Shown here: in pieces, positions 43,523 to 55,870 of the stretch
How the letters are laid out: each line of letters starts with the position of its first letter
Numbering within the stretch: position 1 is the stretch's first letter
DNA from: Timema cristinae
Lineage: Eukaryota > Arthropoda > Insecta > Phasmatodea > Timematidae
Assembly (NCBI GenBank): GCA_039000515.1
Contig: JBCFYV010001001.1
Span: 2,121,389-2,185,388, forward strand
DNA: 64,000 nt
Direction of reading: 5' to 3'
Notes under the pieces: model-generated
Seen by the model: the letters and a program-made list of their open reading frames with translations, nothing else
What the model was told of the DNA's origin: nothing
Databases searched by the model: none
Translations under genes and position numbers: made by a program

Positions 43523-43678
43523 TTATTTATTATTTTAACCGATGTTCGGGCTCTACGATAATTTATTAGGGGTGCGGAAGGTTGAATTTAGTGGAAGTGT
43601 ACTTGGATTTGCATGGAGAGAGAGAATGGAAAACTATATAGGTAAAAACATCCTCGGTACATCCAACCGGTATAACAT
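43523..43678 (-). mobile_element. SINE-C fragment
   Basis: Worn tail (GATGTTCGGGCTCTACG) and body (GATTTGCATGGAGAGAGAGA) are present, and the head is cut at CATCCAACCGG. Confidence 0.7.
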
Positions 43679-44191
43679 TTAAAAAGTGACAACTGCAGAT
43701 CACACGACATGACTTAAGAATGTATATGTTAGACAAGATGTACACTCGACCTTAAAGTAAACAAATTACTTTTGCTAAGTGTTGTGACAATAAAGTCAAA
43801 ATATGAAAAATATATTAGAAAATAACGTCAACATTAAATTCATTTCTTAACAATTAAAAGTAAGTATAATATTTATGTTTAAAAATACCATATGGTTTTA
43901 ACATTTATGGGAAATATTGTAGAGGTATGGGGGGGGGGGGGGCTTATGATAGTTATATTTGCCTTCCTCAAAAATAAAAACAAGTGGGGGCAAGCACCCC
44001 CTCTCCCCATCACACCTATCTCTGGGGTCCTTCTTGATGTATGATTGATTCACATTTAAATGTTACTAAACTGTGTTTGTCCATTGCCAGGTAGTTAAAA
44101 GAGGTCAGTTAAAATATAGTTTTCTATTTGTCATTGCTCATGACTATCTCTTTTTATTATTCAGAGAGTTATTTAAGGAACTTCCCTATCA
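43679..44191. other. Intergenic DNA with a poly-G run
   Basis: G run of 12-13 at about 43929-43942. No gene seen. Confidence 0.5.
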
Positions 44192-44195
44192 TTAA

Positions 44196-44552
44196 GACGG
44201 GAGTGTTTTTTGCACTTTCTAGAGGAAAACATTTATCTGTACAAAATAAATTAAATAACTCCCTCAGAAGAAACCTAGTTTAATTTTCTTCACATGTTGA
44301 TATCAACAGTTGTTGAATATCGGTCAAGGGTGTCCTGGAATTTATTGACAACTTTTTCTCTTCATTTAAAAAGTGTTTCACCTAATGTCGCTATGCTTAT
44401 AGCAGATATTCAACAACTGTTGATATCACCGTGTGAATAAAATTAAACTCAAGGTTCCTACTGGAGGATTGTTGATTATTTTGACTAAAAAATGTTTCGC
44501 TATCAACACTGCAAAAACACCTACTTTTTCTTGTATTCCCTACACTCCCGCC
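44196..44552. mobile_element. TTAA-type palindromic MITE, complete copy
   Basis: Flanked by TTAA at 44192-44195 and 44553-44556. Ends GACGGGAGTGT and ACACTCCCGCC are inverted repeats. Arms of about 150 bp contain ATCAACAGTTGTTGAATATC and its inverse. This is the best copy for defining the family ends. Confidence 0.93.
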
Positions 44553-44556
44553 TTAA

Positions 44557-45757
44557 TATGCTTAGTTTTATGTTCTACATAATTATACTTTATTAAGTTT
44601 TATTTAAATAGTGACAATATTTATGATTCTTAATTATGGATTAAGTACGGAGTATTTAGTTTAAAAAAATATAGACACAGTTTCTTGCCTACCCAGCAAA
44701 GAAACGGTGTGATTAAATATGTGTTAATTTACTATTTTACATCGTAATTAGATTATTATTGTATTTTTGTATTAAATTATCATTATTATTACTATAATCA
44801 TTAAAAAAATTGCCCTAGCGATTATGACTAATATTTACGTTTATTGTGGCCACGAAAAAAAAAAGTGAGTCTTACAATTCAGTTGATGCAGACGACACGG
44901 TTTGATGAATTTGATTCAAACTTAGGTATAATTTATAAACCATATATAATTTAAATGCTAAGTTTGGTTTTTCTTTAATTTTTACTTAGCTCTCAAATAA
45001 ATTAGCTTAGTTTACAGATGGTTGACATGTGAAAATTATACATTTTTTAAAAATGGTTCAAAGTATTGTGTTTAATATCGGTAGGTATAAGGGAGATTAA
45101 TGTTACGTGATACATATAAAGTTTGGATTATTTATCTCAAAAGAAAATTAATTGAATGTAGTGTAATGTAGTGTTTTAAATTAATATAAAAATTGTGATC
45201 GACCTTTTTTTTTTTTTACTAGATAGGATTGGAAAAACAATAATGATTTTATGAGGAAATCGTTTTAAGGGATAATTTACTGACAACCTAGAATTATTAT
45301 TGTTGATTGATTTTAGTTCTTTAGTTTAGTAAACTAAATAAGGAGCTTGCTTTAAGCAAGAATAATATATACTTTATGTATATTTAACTTTATAATAGAA
45401 CTATCAGAAATACATTATGTCGTGTACAATAAATGTTCAACAAACAATAATGATAGAATTTATTGTCGGATGGCTCATTCCATATAGATAGACCTTATCC
45501 TGGCTTGCTTCGTGCCACTCGATCTAGCCGTAAAATGGGGAAACATGTGATAGTTTAGGAATATGCCGAACAGAGCGCAGTACAAGGTAGCGAGAAAACA
45601 AAATTAACCAAGCAATATCTCTATAGTCCATGGAAATCTCGTGGTGTCGGAACGATTTTGTGAATGGCACTATGTTGATTATGATTAGCTTTGAAAGAAT
45701 TTTGAGAATTTTTCCCATGAATATAAATAGTCTATATTTGTAATTTTATTTGGTAGG
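44557..45757. other. AT-rich intergenic DNA, no gene seen
   Basis: No recognised repeat until the MITE at 45760. The piece at about 45500-45660 is less AT-rich but has no intact frame. Confidence 0.45.
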
Positions 45758-45759
45758 TA

Positions 45760-45983
45760 CAGTAGCCCCATGGCTTCTTTGGTGCTGACTGACAGCTCAC
45801 AGCTGACTTCTGACAGTCAACATTTAGGTTTATACCTAAATTTTGACTGTCAGAAGTGACAGCTGCTACTAAACACATGTTTCTACAGATCATATGGTTC
45901 GGAGTAGGGATACATAATTCGGTCTGGTAACTTTTCAAAGCCGTCAGCTGTCAGTCAGCACCAAAGAAGCCATGGGGCTACGG
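45760..45983. mobile_element. TA-flanked MITE, copy 1
   Basis: Ends CAGTAGCCCCATGGCTTCTT and AAGAAGCCATGGGGCTACGG are inverted repeats. TA lies on both sides (45758-45759, 45984-45985). Inside, GACAGCTCACAGCTGACTTC and CAGAAGTGACAGCTGCT form further palindromes. TA duplication points to Tc1/mariner transposition. Confidence 0.93.
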
Positions 45984-45985
45984 TA

Positions 45986-46838
45986 TATGAGATCATACCT
46001 TAAAAAAGAAAGCGTGAAGTTTATTAGATTATGATTGTTTACAAAAGTGTTACTAATAATTTTTAAGGATTTCTAAAATATTATACTTGTTGGTATTTGA
46101 AAATGATAAGATTATAGTTTTGAAAAATTACAATTTGAGTCTGTGTATTATTTTTTAAAAGATCGTGATAAGTAATCTTCGTGTATTGAAAAGTCTTTTA
46201 CTATAGAATATTTATTAGATTTTTTTACACCTTTAAAACACAAATATTTCCAATAATATTTTTTGGTATTTTGTGGTTACAGCTCCCTTATTGGCTTGTC
46301 TATCTTACTCTTCACTTACCAATATACTCCTTCCATGAGTTCTACCTTCTCTTTTACAAAACAGATTCAGTCCAATTTTTATTTAAAATAAGAGCATTTG
46401 AGAAAACATGCCTACATATATTTTTTGCCGCCAACATGACTACATTTTAGTATACTCGTTTGATCGTCATTATCTGCTGCCATGTATTGTTCCTTCTTCC
46501 CTCGATCCCATGAGACAGCTTGTAAATAGTAATAACTGTATTTTTGAGAACTATTGATGAGTTTCAATCGCGCGGCTCTTTTGTTTGTGAGTATTGCTTG
46601 ATAGTTGCACGTATTTTATTACTAGTATTGAAAGAACCTTACCGCGAGCCGTCGTATTTTGTGTGAGGAATTCACCCAAGTGTTAATATTTTGTTTATGA
46701 ATGTACGACTTGGAGTTGCTGAACCGTGTTTAGTAGTATTACGGCTGTATACGAGTAGTCCAAGGCTCCCTAGTCGGACCCTTGAGTTTTAGACTTGATT
46801 CAGTCTTGCATAATTAGACTATTCAGATATAGCCTACG
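45986..46838. other. Intergenic DNA, no gene seen
   Basis: AT-rich. A GC-richer, CpG-containing piece near 46565-46660 has no frame or splice signal. Confidence 0.4.
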
Positions 46839-47660
46839 CAGTGGTGGCTCGTAGCTAAAATTAGTGGTGCTGCTCCAGAAAATGTTTAACCTTTGTTTTA
46901 AAATTGTGTAAAAGGAAAAAACATATATACAAATAAAATTTATTCAAGTACTTGATAAAACCTTTAAAAAAACCCAAACATTTGTTACTTACTTTAACTT
47001 AAATTGTTACAGTTTAAGCTTGATCTATTCATTTAAAAATGAAATCCATTCTTCTTGTTTTAATTTGCGCAATAAGTTTAATAATTTTCTCCTTGATCTC
47101 TGGATGACAATTGAGGAAATTTTTCTCCATTGAAAGTACTGCAACTGCATTTAGTATTTCTGTTAAATAACAGAACCGAAAAAAAATTAATCAAATAGAA
47201 TAGCTGGGAGCAGAATAATAATCTAACTCTACACACTTCTACACTTTATCACATTCAAGAATATGGTACACGGTTTTTAAGCACAACACACGCTGAGTAG
47301 AAAAAACTTCCTTCCATCATCACGCCATAGCCGGCACTGCGAGAGCAACAGTGCTCTCTCTATCTGGCAGTCCCGCCTTCCTCCCCACCCCCTCCTATGT
47401 GCGCATGCGCATAACAGTCAAACACCACGTCGTTGGTACTGTGAAGCGCACAGTTCCATACAAAGATTTTTGTATCTTTTTCATAAACTGGGAGATGGCT
47501 ACTGAAGTACTGACATTAAGCTTAAGGAATATATATTGTACTACAAAAATAAAGAAATAATTAAAGATAAAAGGACTCATTATATTAAATGTTATCAATA
47601 ATATCAAGTGGAAATAGGGGGTGCTGCAGTTCCGCAGTGCCTACCCACGAGCCGCCACTG
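46839..47660. mobile_element. Non-autonomous hAT element, 822 bp
   Basis: The left end CAGTGGTGGCTCGTAGCTA and right end TACCCACGAGCCGCCACTG are inverted repeats. The 8-bp duplication AGCCTACG (46831-46838) and AGCCTATG (47661-47668) differs at one base. CAGTGGCGGCTCGT ends and 8-bp duplications are typical of hAT. No transposase frame is present. Confidence 0.88.
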
Positions 47661-47668
47661 AGCCTATG

Positions 47669-48206
47669 TCTCACATTGCAGTGCTCTCGAACTTGATGTG
47701 AGATCATCCATGTGCAGCGAAAATCCTTAGATGAAGGATCTCAAGTGGAGCTGTCAGTGGTAAGCTGCTTTACTTTCCATTGTTAGTGTAGTGTGGTGTG
47801 GTGTGTTGCGGCTCGGCACGGCTCATTCATTATAAGATAAAATAAATACATTTTCATGGACAAAGATTAAAACAAATGCCAACAATAAAGTTTTAAAATG
47901 TAAATTTATGACAAACATACCTACAACTATAAAGAATAACAAACGAAAGATGCGGAGAAAATGTCGCTTGTTGGTCCTTACAATCCATGCTATTTATACA
48001 GGATGTGGGCAATAATCACTATTGTTGATCACTAGAATGTACTCATCCAGACGATTGGTGTATTGTTGGCGCATAATACTAATTAATGTTATATTAGAAT
48101 TGCTACAATATATCAAAAGTGACAGTTTAATATTACATAACTTGACATATGACCAATATGTGAAAGTAGATTTAGTAGTTTTTCTAGGTGTCCGACAGGT
48201 CATTCC
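47669..48206. other. Intergenic DNA, no gene seen
   Basis: Includes a GTGTGGTGTGGTGTGTTG low-complexity piece near 47793. No gene supported. Confidence 0.45.
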
Positions 48207-48219
48207 TACTTATACTGTT

Positions 48220-49089
<870 letters not shown>

Positions 49090-49335
49090 TTTAGCGCCCC
49101 GTGCTACTGGCTGATCAGGTTATACGCATTTGTACTAATTGCGCTAATGGATTGGGATGAATAAGGTTGCGTTTAGATGAAGTGTACCCGCGTTTGCATT
49201 AAGTAAGAATAGAAAACCACTTATAAAAAAAACACCCTCATACACTCGAACGAGATTTGAATCCCGATATCCCTATCATCGGCAGTCTAGTCTATTGTGA
49301 GAGTGCGGTCATAGACCATGTGACAACCGAAGAAG
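49090..49335 (-). mobile_element. SINE-C copy, reverse orientation
   Basis: Tail TTTTTTTAGCGCCCCGTGCT, head GAGATTTGAATCCCGATATC, 5' end GTGACAACCGAAGAAGG. Confidence 0.8.
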
Positions 49336-49996
49336 GTAATGGTAGTCAAATTTTCTAATGGGCCCCACCCCAGCCCCTGTAAAAAAAATAGTTCTCTACG
49401 CCCTTGCTGGTGGTTTATATATCAATTGAAAACTTATCACCATAACTCCAAGAGAATTCTGGTTCATTTTATTAAAATGCATCCACCATATCCTGTGTCC
49501 CTCGATAAGTTAGCTGTTAGAAAGACTAGAAAGACTGTCTCGGAGTATATTGAACTTATCAACCACCTGCACTGGTAAGCCCCGTGGACTAAACGTCAAA
49601 AACTTCTAGTCTCGTTTTCAGGTGACGAGAATGTCAGGGAGTTTAAATTCAGGCCGACCTTAAACGTTTTTCCTACTCTTCCATAACGCAAAAGCGAGTA
49701 CATTTCATCTAAATCATACCTACCTCCTAACCACTCCTTTTACAAATTTTAATCGTCAAAATGTCTCAATATAATTTGACCTCTGGTACGGAAAAAAAAA
49801 GTTGGACTTTTGAACTACTTATTTCCACCGAACTTCGTACACAGATAAATCGTAATCATTGCCTGTTGATGCGAGCCTTCCTTTAAGGGCAACAGATCAA
49901 TCTAATATATAAATATATAAGCTGTCCCTAAAGTCCCAATCTATTTGGGCAAATAAGGTAAGTTCCAAAAAAAAAAAATTAAGGGGGATATTCAAG
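49336..49996. other. Intergenic DNA with a short protein-like tract
   Basis: A 79-codon + frame (49339-49578) ends in a balanced segment, KLAVRKTRKTVSEYIELINHLHW, immediately before TAA. There is no clear acceptor and no recognised family, so it is noted only. Confidence 0.3.
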
Positions 49997-49998
49997 TA

Positions 49999-50219
49999 CA
50001 GTAGCCCCAAGGTTTATTTGGTGCTGCCTGACAGCTAAAAGCTTTGAAAAGTTACCAGACCAAATTATGTATCCCTACGCTGAACCAAATTATCTGCAAA
50101 AACATGTGTTAAGCAGCTTTCACTTCTGACGATCAAAATTTGGGTATATACCTAGATGTTGACTGTCAGAAGTCAGCTGTGAGCTGTCAGTCAGCACCAA
50201 AGAAGCCACGGGGCTACTG
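49999..50219. mobile_element. TA-flanked MITE, copy 2 (inverted relative to copy 1)
   Basis: Ends CAGTAGCCCCAAGGTTTATT and GAAGCCACGGGGCTACTG, with TA at 49997-49998 and 50220-50221. The asymmetric middle (CAGACCAAATTATGTATCCC) is reversed relative to copy 1. Confidence 0.92.
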
Positions 50220-50409
50220 TAGCTGAAATATTCAGATATTGTTCTCATGTCACGAATTGATAAAACCTTTAACGGTACACGTGTTTGGTGTTTACTGGAA
50301 TTAACACAAAACTATTTTCTATAACCCTATATATAGACTTATAAACATAGTTTAAAAGATGGAATTTCCTCCATTTTGAAAAGTTAAAAAGACAAACATT
50401 AGATTGATC

Positions 50410-50640
50410 ATTAAGACCTAAAGGTCCAACACTTGAGCTTAGTCGGTAACTTGTTCGTCTATTGAACTAAAGGTCCGGGCTCGATTCCTGGCATGACCGA
50501 AAAATTTATAGTTGGTTAACTGTGGGTTTCCTCTTTCTCAGTGATAAATTAAGGGCTGGAGGGCTGGGTGTTGTATCTGTTCTAGATTTAAGTTAGTTTA
50601 TAAGCCGTGTGCTGATATTATCAGTCGGTTCATAAAGGTC
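50410..50640 (+). mobile_element. SINE-D copy, 3'-truncated
   Basis: Head with A box (GAGCTTAGTCGGTAACTTG) and B box (GGGCTCGATTCCTGGCATG), and body up to TTAGTTTATAAGCCGTG. The distal body is missing. Confidence 0.8.
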
Positions 50641-50762
50641 ATGTAAATACATTGAATAAATAAATAACAATGTCGCAACTACTATCACAGTGTCACTTCT
50701 TGTGGGCGATTTGTTAAGATGGTTGTGGGAAAGAAAAGGTAAGACATGTAAGACATAATATA

Positions 50763-51043
50763 TTATTATTATTATTAGCACCGCGTCTTACTACCCGTTC
50801 GGGTTATACGCACTTCCGCTAATGTGTAATAGTAGGGTGATTGTGAGATGAAATGAAGGACCTACAGTTTAACGTGGAATCCGAACCACGGTGGTGGCCT
50901 GGCATTCCACACATTCACAAGATGTCTTGTCAGAGGTGAAGGAAGGGTTTGGAAATCAGATATATCTGTGCCGGGACCGAGGATTGAACCCCAGCCGCCA
51001 GCATAGAAGTCTGACACCTTACCCCTAGACCACCAGGTCACCC
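50763..51043 (-). mobile_element. SINE-A copy, full length, 9-bp target duplication
   Basis: Complete from (ATT)n tail to head end CTAGACCACCAGGTCACC. CATAATATA lies at 50754-50762 and 51044-51052. Confidence 0.96.
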
Positions 51044-51052
51044 CATAATATA

Positions 51053-51446
51053 AGAATACGTTTTGATGTTAATTATTGAAAACTGCTAATAGTCAACAGA
51101 TAGTCTACATTAAATGTGATAGTTAGTATGTAAACTAAACATTTTTTTTATTCATACATTTTCTGTTGGCCTAAGTTGATTTTTATAAAATTGGCCAAAA
51201 GGTAATATTTTGTTATTGCAGCAATTTGTTGAAGCCTATATTTTTGGAGGTCTTTTATTTGTGCTTGATTTGTAGAGTTTTTGAAGCATTAGTTCTTTTC
51301 ATCCTCCATTGAATCCGGACGTGTATAATTATAATCATGTAATTTTGAAAAAAATAATAATCTTGTTTCATCAAATAGATAGTGACTTTAGGGACATTCT
51401 ATATTATAAGCGATCAATTTTGATATCTTTAGCTCGAATAACAAGC
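51053..51446. other. Intergenic DNA, no gene seen
   Basis: AT-rich. The sequence at about 51185-51230 loosely matches about 42460-42500. Confidence 0.45.
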
Positions 51447-51448
51447 TA

Positions 51449-51683
51449 CAGTAGCCCCATGGATTCTTTGGTGCTGACTGACAGCTCACAGCTGACTTCT
51501 GATAGTTAACCTTTAGGTATATACCTAAATTTTGACTGTCAAAAGTGACAGCTGCTAAACACAGGTTTTTGCAGATCATATGGTTCGGCGTAGGGATACG
51601 AAATTTGGTCTGGTAACTTTTTAAAGCTGTCAACTGTCAGCTGTCAGCTGTCAGTCAGCACCAAAGAAGCCATGGGACTACTG
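51449..51683. mobile_element. TA-flanked MITE, copy 3
   Basis: Ends CAGTAGCCCCATGGATTCTT and AAGAAGCCATGGGACTACTG, with TA at 51447-51448 and 51684-51685. Same orientation as copy 1. Near the right end CAGCTGTCAG is duplicated, making this copy 11 bp longer than copy 1. Confidence 0.93.
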
Positions 51684-51732
51684 TAGGCTCCTTTACTTAC
51701 TCCGTATCCAGAAGTTCCTTAGTCCGTAGAGA

Positions 51733-51991
51733 CTTCTGTGCTGGGGGTCCGGGGTTCAATCCTCGGTCCCAGCACAGATTTATCTGATTGCCAAACTCTT
51801 CCTTCACCTCTGACAAGACTTGTATTAATCACAACTTGTGAATGTGTGGAATTTCAGGCCTCTACCGTGGTTCGGATTCCACGTTAAACTGTAGGTCCTT
51901 CATTTCATCTCACAATCACCCTACCATTACACATTAGCGTAAGGGCGTATAACCCGAACGGGTAGTAAGACGTGGTGCTAATAATAATTAA
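51733..51991 (+). mobile_element. SINE-A copy truncated in the head, 10-bp target duplication
   Basis: It starts CTTCTGTGCTGGGGGTCCGG, so the A box is lost while the B box (GGGGTTCAATCCTCGG) stays. TCCGTAGAGA is at 51723-51732 and 51992-52001. Confidence 0.95.
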
Positions 51992-52024
51992 TCCGTAGAG
52001 AGCAACGCCACAGTAAAAAAATAC

Positions 52025-52290
52025 AACAATCGTACCGTGTCTTAGTACCCATTCAGACTATGTGCTTATGCACTAATTATGTTAATGAGCCAGGGATAAA
52101 AAGGTTGAATTTAGGGGAAGTGTACCCGCATATACTTGTATAGAGATTGGAAAACCTTTTAGGACAACTATCCTCAGTACACCGGACTGGGATCACACCA
52201 CTGGGACTGGGGGCTAGAGTCATCAGGAGTCTTTAGTCTATTGTGAGAGTGGTACCTTAGACCATGTTGCCACCGAAGTGGGTGCTAACA
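52025..52290 (-). mobile_element. SINE-C copy, reverse orientation
   Basis: Tail CGTACCGTGTCTTAGTACCC, body TGTACCCGCATATACTTG, degraded B box, and 5' end GTTGCCACCGAAGTGGG. Confidence 0.8.
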
Positions 52291-52329
52291 GGTTGCTCTG
52301 TCCAGATTACCGGTCTGTAAGGTCCGTAG

Positions 52330-52860
52330 TCTGTCAGAAGAGATTGACTTCACAGTAATAGATTGATCTGTCCACAAAATCCCGGTCCTTAATATATTTT
52401 AGCCACCAGATTAACTCTGAAAACAAAACTAGCGTTAGTAGGGCGGAGGGGGGATAGAGCTAAGCTGGCAATACTGGTCTTGTCCAGTCTCTCGTGGTTA
52501 TCTTGTATTGTGGTGAAGGGTAAGGGATGATCTAAGAAACATCGCGACCATAGATTGTGTGGTCCGCGTGCCCCAAGCTTTGTGACTCGGATGGGTGATA
52601 GCGAGTGCGCGCGCAGTCTCGCATCCACTTCCGGCGACAAAACGAACCACCCACCCCTCTGGTAATCTGGCTACCGCACCGGAAGCAGGGTGATAACTAA
52701 GATTCCTCCCACACCAGTTCAGACAATCAACAGTGGGATATTTGCTTCTGTCACATTTTGATGTCAGCCACAAGGGCAATGTCTCCGTACTTAATTCAAC
52801 AGAGAAACTTGTATCGGAAAAACACAGGCAATTGTCCACGAGACAACCACACATAATTAG
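52330..52860. other. GC-rich segment of unknown nature
   Basis: Base composition near 50% G+C over about 450 bp contrasts with the flanks. The - strand has overlapping frames of 83 and 118 codons, the longer one with GWVVRFVAGSGCETARALAI. No splice sites or domain are recognised. Probably a fragment of a transposable element. Confidence 0.4.
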
Positions 52861-52959
52861 CTAATACCAAGAAATTACGTCGCGGTAATTGTTTTCATAA
52901 TTGTTTTGATAATATACCCCAATTTATTACGAATGGCTATATTACAACTATAAAAATTT

Positions 52960-53095
52960 CTAGATCAACTTTCACGTATTCATACGCCAAATCATTTGAT
53001 ATGTAGCTGTCGCTTTGGATAATAATTATCAATACCCATATAATAACACTAATAATATAGTAAAATGTTATCAATGCTGACCGCAAATAAAATAA
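52960..53095 (+). repeat. Dispersed repeat, copy 2 of a pair
   Basis: Matches 13140-13330 over CAACTTTCACGTATTCATAC and CTAATAATATAGTAAAATGT. Copy 2 is shorter because a middle part is missing. Confidence 0.65.
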
Positions 53096-53108
53096 AACTC
53101 ATTTGAGG

Positions 53109-53393
53109 GTGACCTGGTGGTCTAGGGGTAAGGTGTCAGACTTCTATGCTGGCGGCCGGGGTTCAATCCCAGGTCCCGGCACAGATTTATCTGCTTATCA
53201 AACCCTTCCTTCACCTCTGACAAGACATCTTGTGAATGTGGGGAATGCCAGGCCGCCACCGTGGTTCGGATTCCACGTTAAACTGTAGGTCCTTCATTTC
53301 ATCTCACAATCACCCTACCATTACACATTAGCGTAAGTGCGTATAACCCGAACGGGTAGTAAGACGCGGCGCTAATAATAATAATAATAATAA
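53109..53393 (+). mobile_element. SINE-A copy, full length
   Basis: Head GTGACCTGGTGGTCTAGGGG, B box GGGGTTCAATCCCAGG, and tail GTAAGACGCGGCGC followed by (TAA)n. No clear target duplication. The 61-codon frame inside is a shadow. Confidence 0.95.
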
Positions 53394-53689
53394 TTCAGAA
53401 GTAAAAGCTATTTCTTTTGTCAACGCAACCATCTCCAGCTTAATTGCAGTCAGTTTTACAACCAGACAAGCAAATAGGTTACAAAGTGCATGGTCTCCAC
53501 TATCTTCTTATGATTACCGTAACGTTAAACCACAACTATCGCCACGCTACATCCATCTCTTAGCTATGCCATATGGTAGGTAAGCGTTAGATAGGCCAAG
53601 GATAAAGATAATATGGTTTATAGTTACGGCTCTTAAACATTTATGTGTGAGTATTTATGCTTCTGTAAAATTTCAAAAGTTTTTAATAA
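53394..53689. other. Intergenic DNA, no gene seen
   Basis: No recognised feature. Confidence 0.5.
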
Positions 53690-53697
53690 CATACTTA

Positions 53698-53953
53698 CCC
53701 GCCTCGTTGGCGTATTTGGCTAACGCGCCTGCCGTATTGAGCTCGACTGCTGAGGACGGGGAGATCGAGGTTCGAATCTCGGTCGGGTGAACTGGGGGTG
53801 GTTTTTCATAAATGGTTTTCCACTCTCCCTCCACGCAAATGCGGGTTCACTTCCTTTAATTCAACCTTCCCAATTCCTAATCCATTAGCGTAATTAGTAT
53901 TTAAAGCGTATAACCCAAACGGGTAGTAAGACGTGGTGCTAAATATTATAATT
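53698..53953 (+). mobile_element. SINE-B copy, full length, 8-bp target duplication
   Basis: Head CCCGCCTCGTTGGCGTATTT, B box AGGTTCGAATCTCGG, tail AACCCAAACGGGTAGTAAGA. CATACTTA at 53690-53697 and 53954-53961. Confidence 0.95.
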
Positions 53954-53961
53954 CATACTTA

Positions 53962-54377
53962 TTCAACATAAATACATAAAACTGATTCAAAAATGCCTCA
54001 AAACTATTCTCAAGTGCCTAAAAATTACCCAGAAAATGACGCAAAACTCAGATCTGAAGTAAAAAAAAAACCACAACCAGGAGATGATGACTAGAATGTA
54101 CACATGAGCATTGTATGAGATGTGCAATAAGAAAAAATACACGTCAACAAAATATAGAGCCTGTTTATTATGCACTCAACTAATCCATTAACTACAATGT
54201 AGTGATCTAAAGCGGTGATATATCACTAATTACGTTTAGTCGATCTTATTTTATGTATTATGTGTGGGAGCGTTATGGAAGCTGCTCTCGTCGCCTAGAC
54301 ATAATATAATAAGAAAATGTAAATCAAGGTCATCCCTACCAGATCTTCATGTTTACCATGATCTCGCAACAATTTTG
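53962..54377. other. Intergenic DNA, no gene seen
   Basis: AT-rich. No feature. Confidence 0.5.
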
Positions 54378-54630
54378 AAACCCACTTCGGTGGCCGCATG
54401 TTCTAAGGTGCTAATCTTGCAATAGGCTGGACTACTGATTACTAGGTTCGAATCTCGGTACTACGTGTACTAAGAGTGTTTTTTTTTTCAAAATTGTTTT
54501 CCACTTTCCCTCTACGCAATTGCGGGAACACTTCTTCTAATTATAACCTTTCTTAAATCTAAAACTATTAGTGTAATTAGTATATAAACGTATAACCCGA
54601 ACGGTTAGTAAAATGCGGTACTAAAAAACA
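54378..54630 (+). mobile_element. SINE-C copy, full length
   Basis: Head CCCACTTCGGTGGCCGCATG, B box AGGTTCGAATCTCGG, body GTTTTCCACTTTCCCTCTAC, tail AACCCGAACGGTTAGTAAAA. Confidence 0.9.
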
Positions 54631-54753
54631 ACTAAAGGTAAACTTTTCAACAAAAAAACTTTTATCCCACACAAAAAAATATTAAATTATATAAATAGGA
54701 AATATTCTTGTACCGTATGTAGCAAGTTTGAGTTAAATCCGTATAATCTATTA

Positions 54754-54958
54754 CAGGTTGTTCCAAATAAAACCGGCCACAAAAGTACAGTATTTCCAAG
54801 CCTGTGTTCGAAATGTGCCCTAAGAGCCGCAATGTATAGTTTCAATAGATAAACGTTTAATCGGCGAGTGGAACTATGCATAGCAGCTGGTGAGGCACAT
54901 TTTGTAAATAAATTTTGAAATACTGTGAGTTTGTGCCGATTTTATTTGGAACAACCTG
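54754..54958. mobile_element. TA-flanked MITE with long inverted repeats
   Basis: The left end CAGGTTGTTCCAAATAAAAC and inverse right end CAGGTTGTTCCAAATAAAAT share about 45 bp with few mismatches. TA is at 54752-54753 and 54959-54960. 205 bp long, Tc1/mariner type. Distinct from the CAGTAGCCCC family. Overlapping - strand frames are shadows. Confidence 0.93.
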
Positions 54959-54960
54959 TA

Positions 54961-55675
54961 GTACGCTTTGCTGGACTGTCATAAATTTGTATTTGTTACA
55001 TAACACTACAAAAAGGCATAACACTTCACAATAGACACACCAAGAGTACAAAATACCAATATTAGGATTAAATTGTTTGTAGATTTTATCGGTTTTACCG
55101 ACGGTGCAATACGTGTATTTGGAAAGGGCTGAAAGTTTTATGGGGGGGGGGGGCAAAAATGTATGAAATTGAAAAATAATATGATTTTTTTAAATTAAAA
55201 AAAAACACGTTTTAATTTATCCCTTCCCTGTTAGATTCTTTCTCCAAATACCGTACCTTAAAATAACATCATTTTCCAACACTTGCATTTAATTCCACAC
55301 CGACCAGTTGGAATTTCAATATTTTGATTTTAAGAGAAAAAACATCTTTCCCCCAACAATTTGTTGACCTGATGAAGTTTTTTTTAGGATATATTCGCCA
55401 TATTAGTAGGAATCTTAAACCTAATTAATATATTTTTTTGAAAAACTACTTTATCTTCAGAAAAAAATTATCATTTTGTATATTTGGATCTTTTATTAAA
55501 ATTTCTGGTAGGGGTAGAGAGTTTGGGACGCCTGTTTAAGTTTTCTAGTATTAAATCGTAATAATTAATGTAGTAACCTAGAATAATTTTGCGTCTAACA
55601 GGGACTAGATTGCCTCTAAATCAGAACTCAAGTAAATATCAATCCACATAATGTTAACACGTTAAAGTTAGTACT
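54961..55675. other. Intergenic DNA with poly-G run
   Basis: G run at about 55141-55153. AT-rich with no gene. Confidence 0.5.
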
Positions 55676-55870
55676 AATACCGCGTTTTACTACCCGTTCG
55701 GGTCATAATCTTATATACTAATTACGCCAATGGTGTTATGGATTAGAAAGGTTAATTTAGGGAAATTGTACCAGCAATTTGCGTGGAGGGGAGTGGAAAA
55801 GCATTTTGTAAAAAACACCCTTAGTGGGCTTACAAGCGACTTAGATTCTTAACTCGATCTCCAGCGTCCT
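55676..55870 (-). mobile_element. SINE-C copy, head incomplete
   Basis: Tail ATACCGCGTTTTACTACCCG, body TTTGCGTGGAGGGGAGTGG, ending in a worn head near CTCGATCTCCAGCGTCC. Confidence 0.8.

Noticed and set aside
51388..51633. 81-codon frame on the - strand, with a similar one at 45732-45938
   Set aside because: Both are translations of copies of the TA-flanked MITE.
52498..52854. 118-codon gene on the - strand
   Set aside because: No splice signals, no recognised domain, overlapping alternative frames in a GC-rich block; more likely a repeat fragment.
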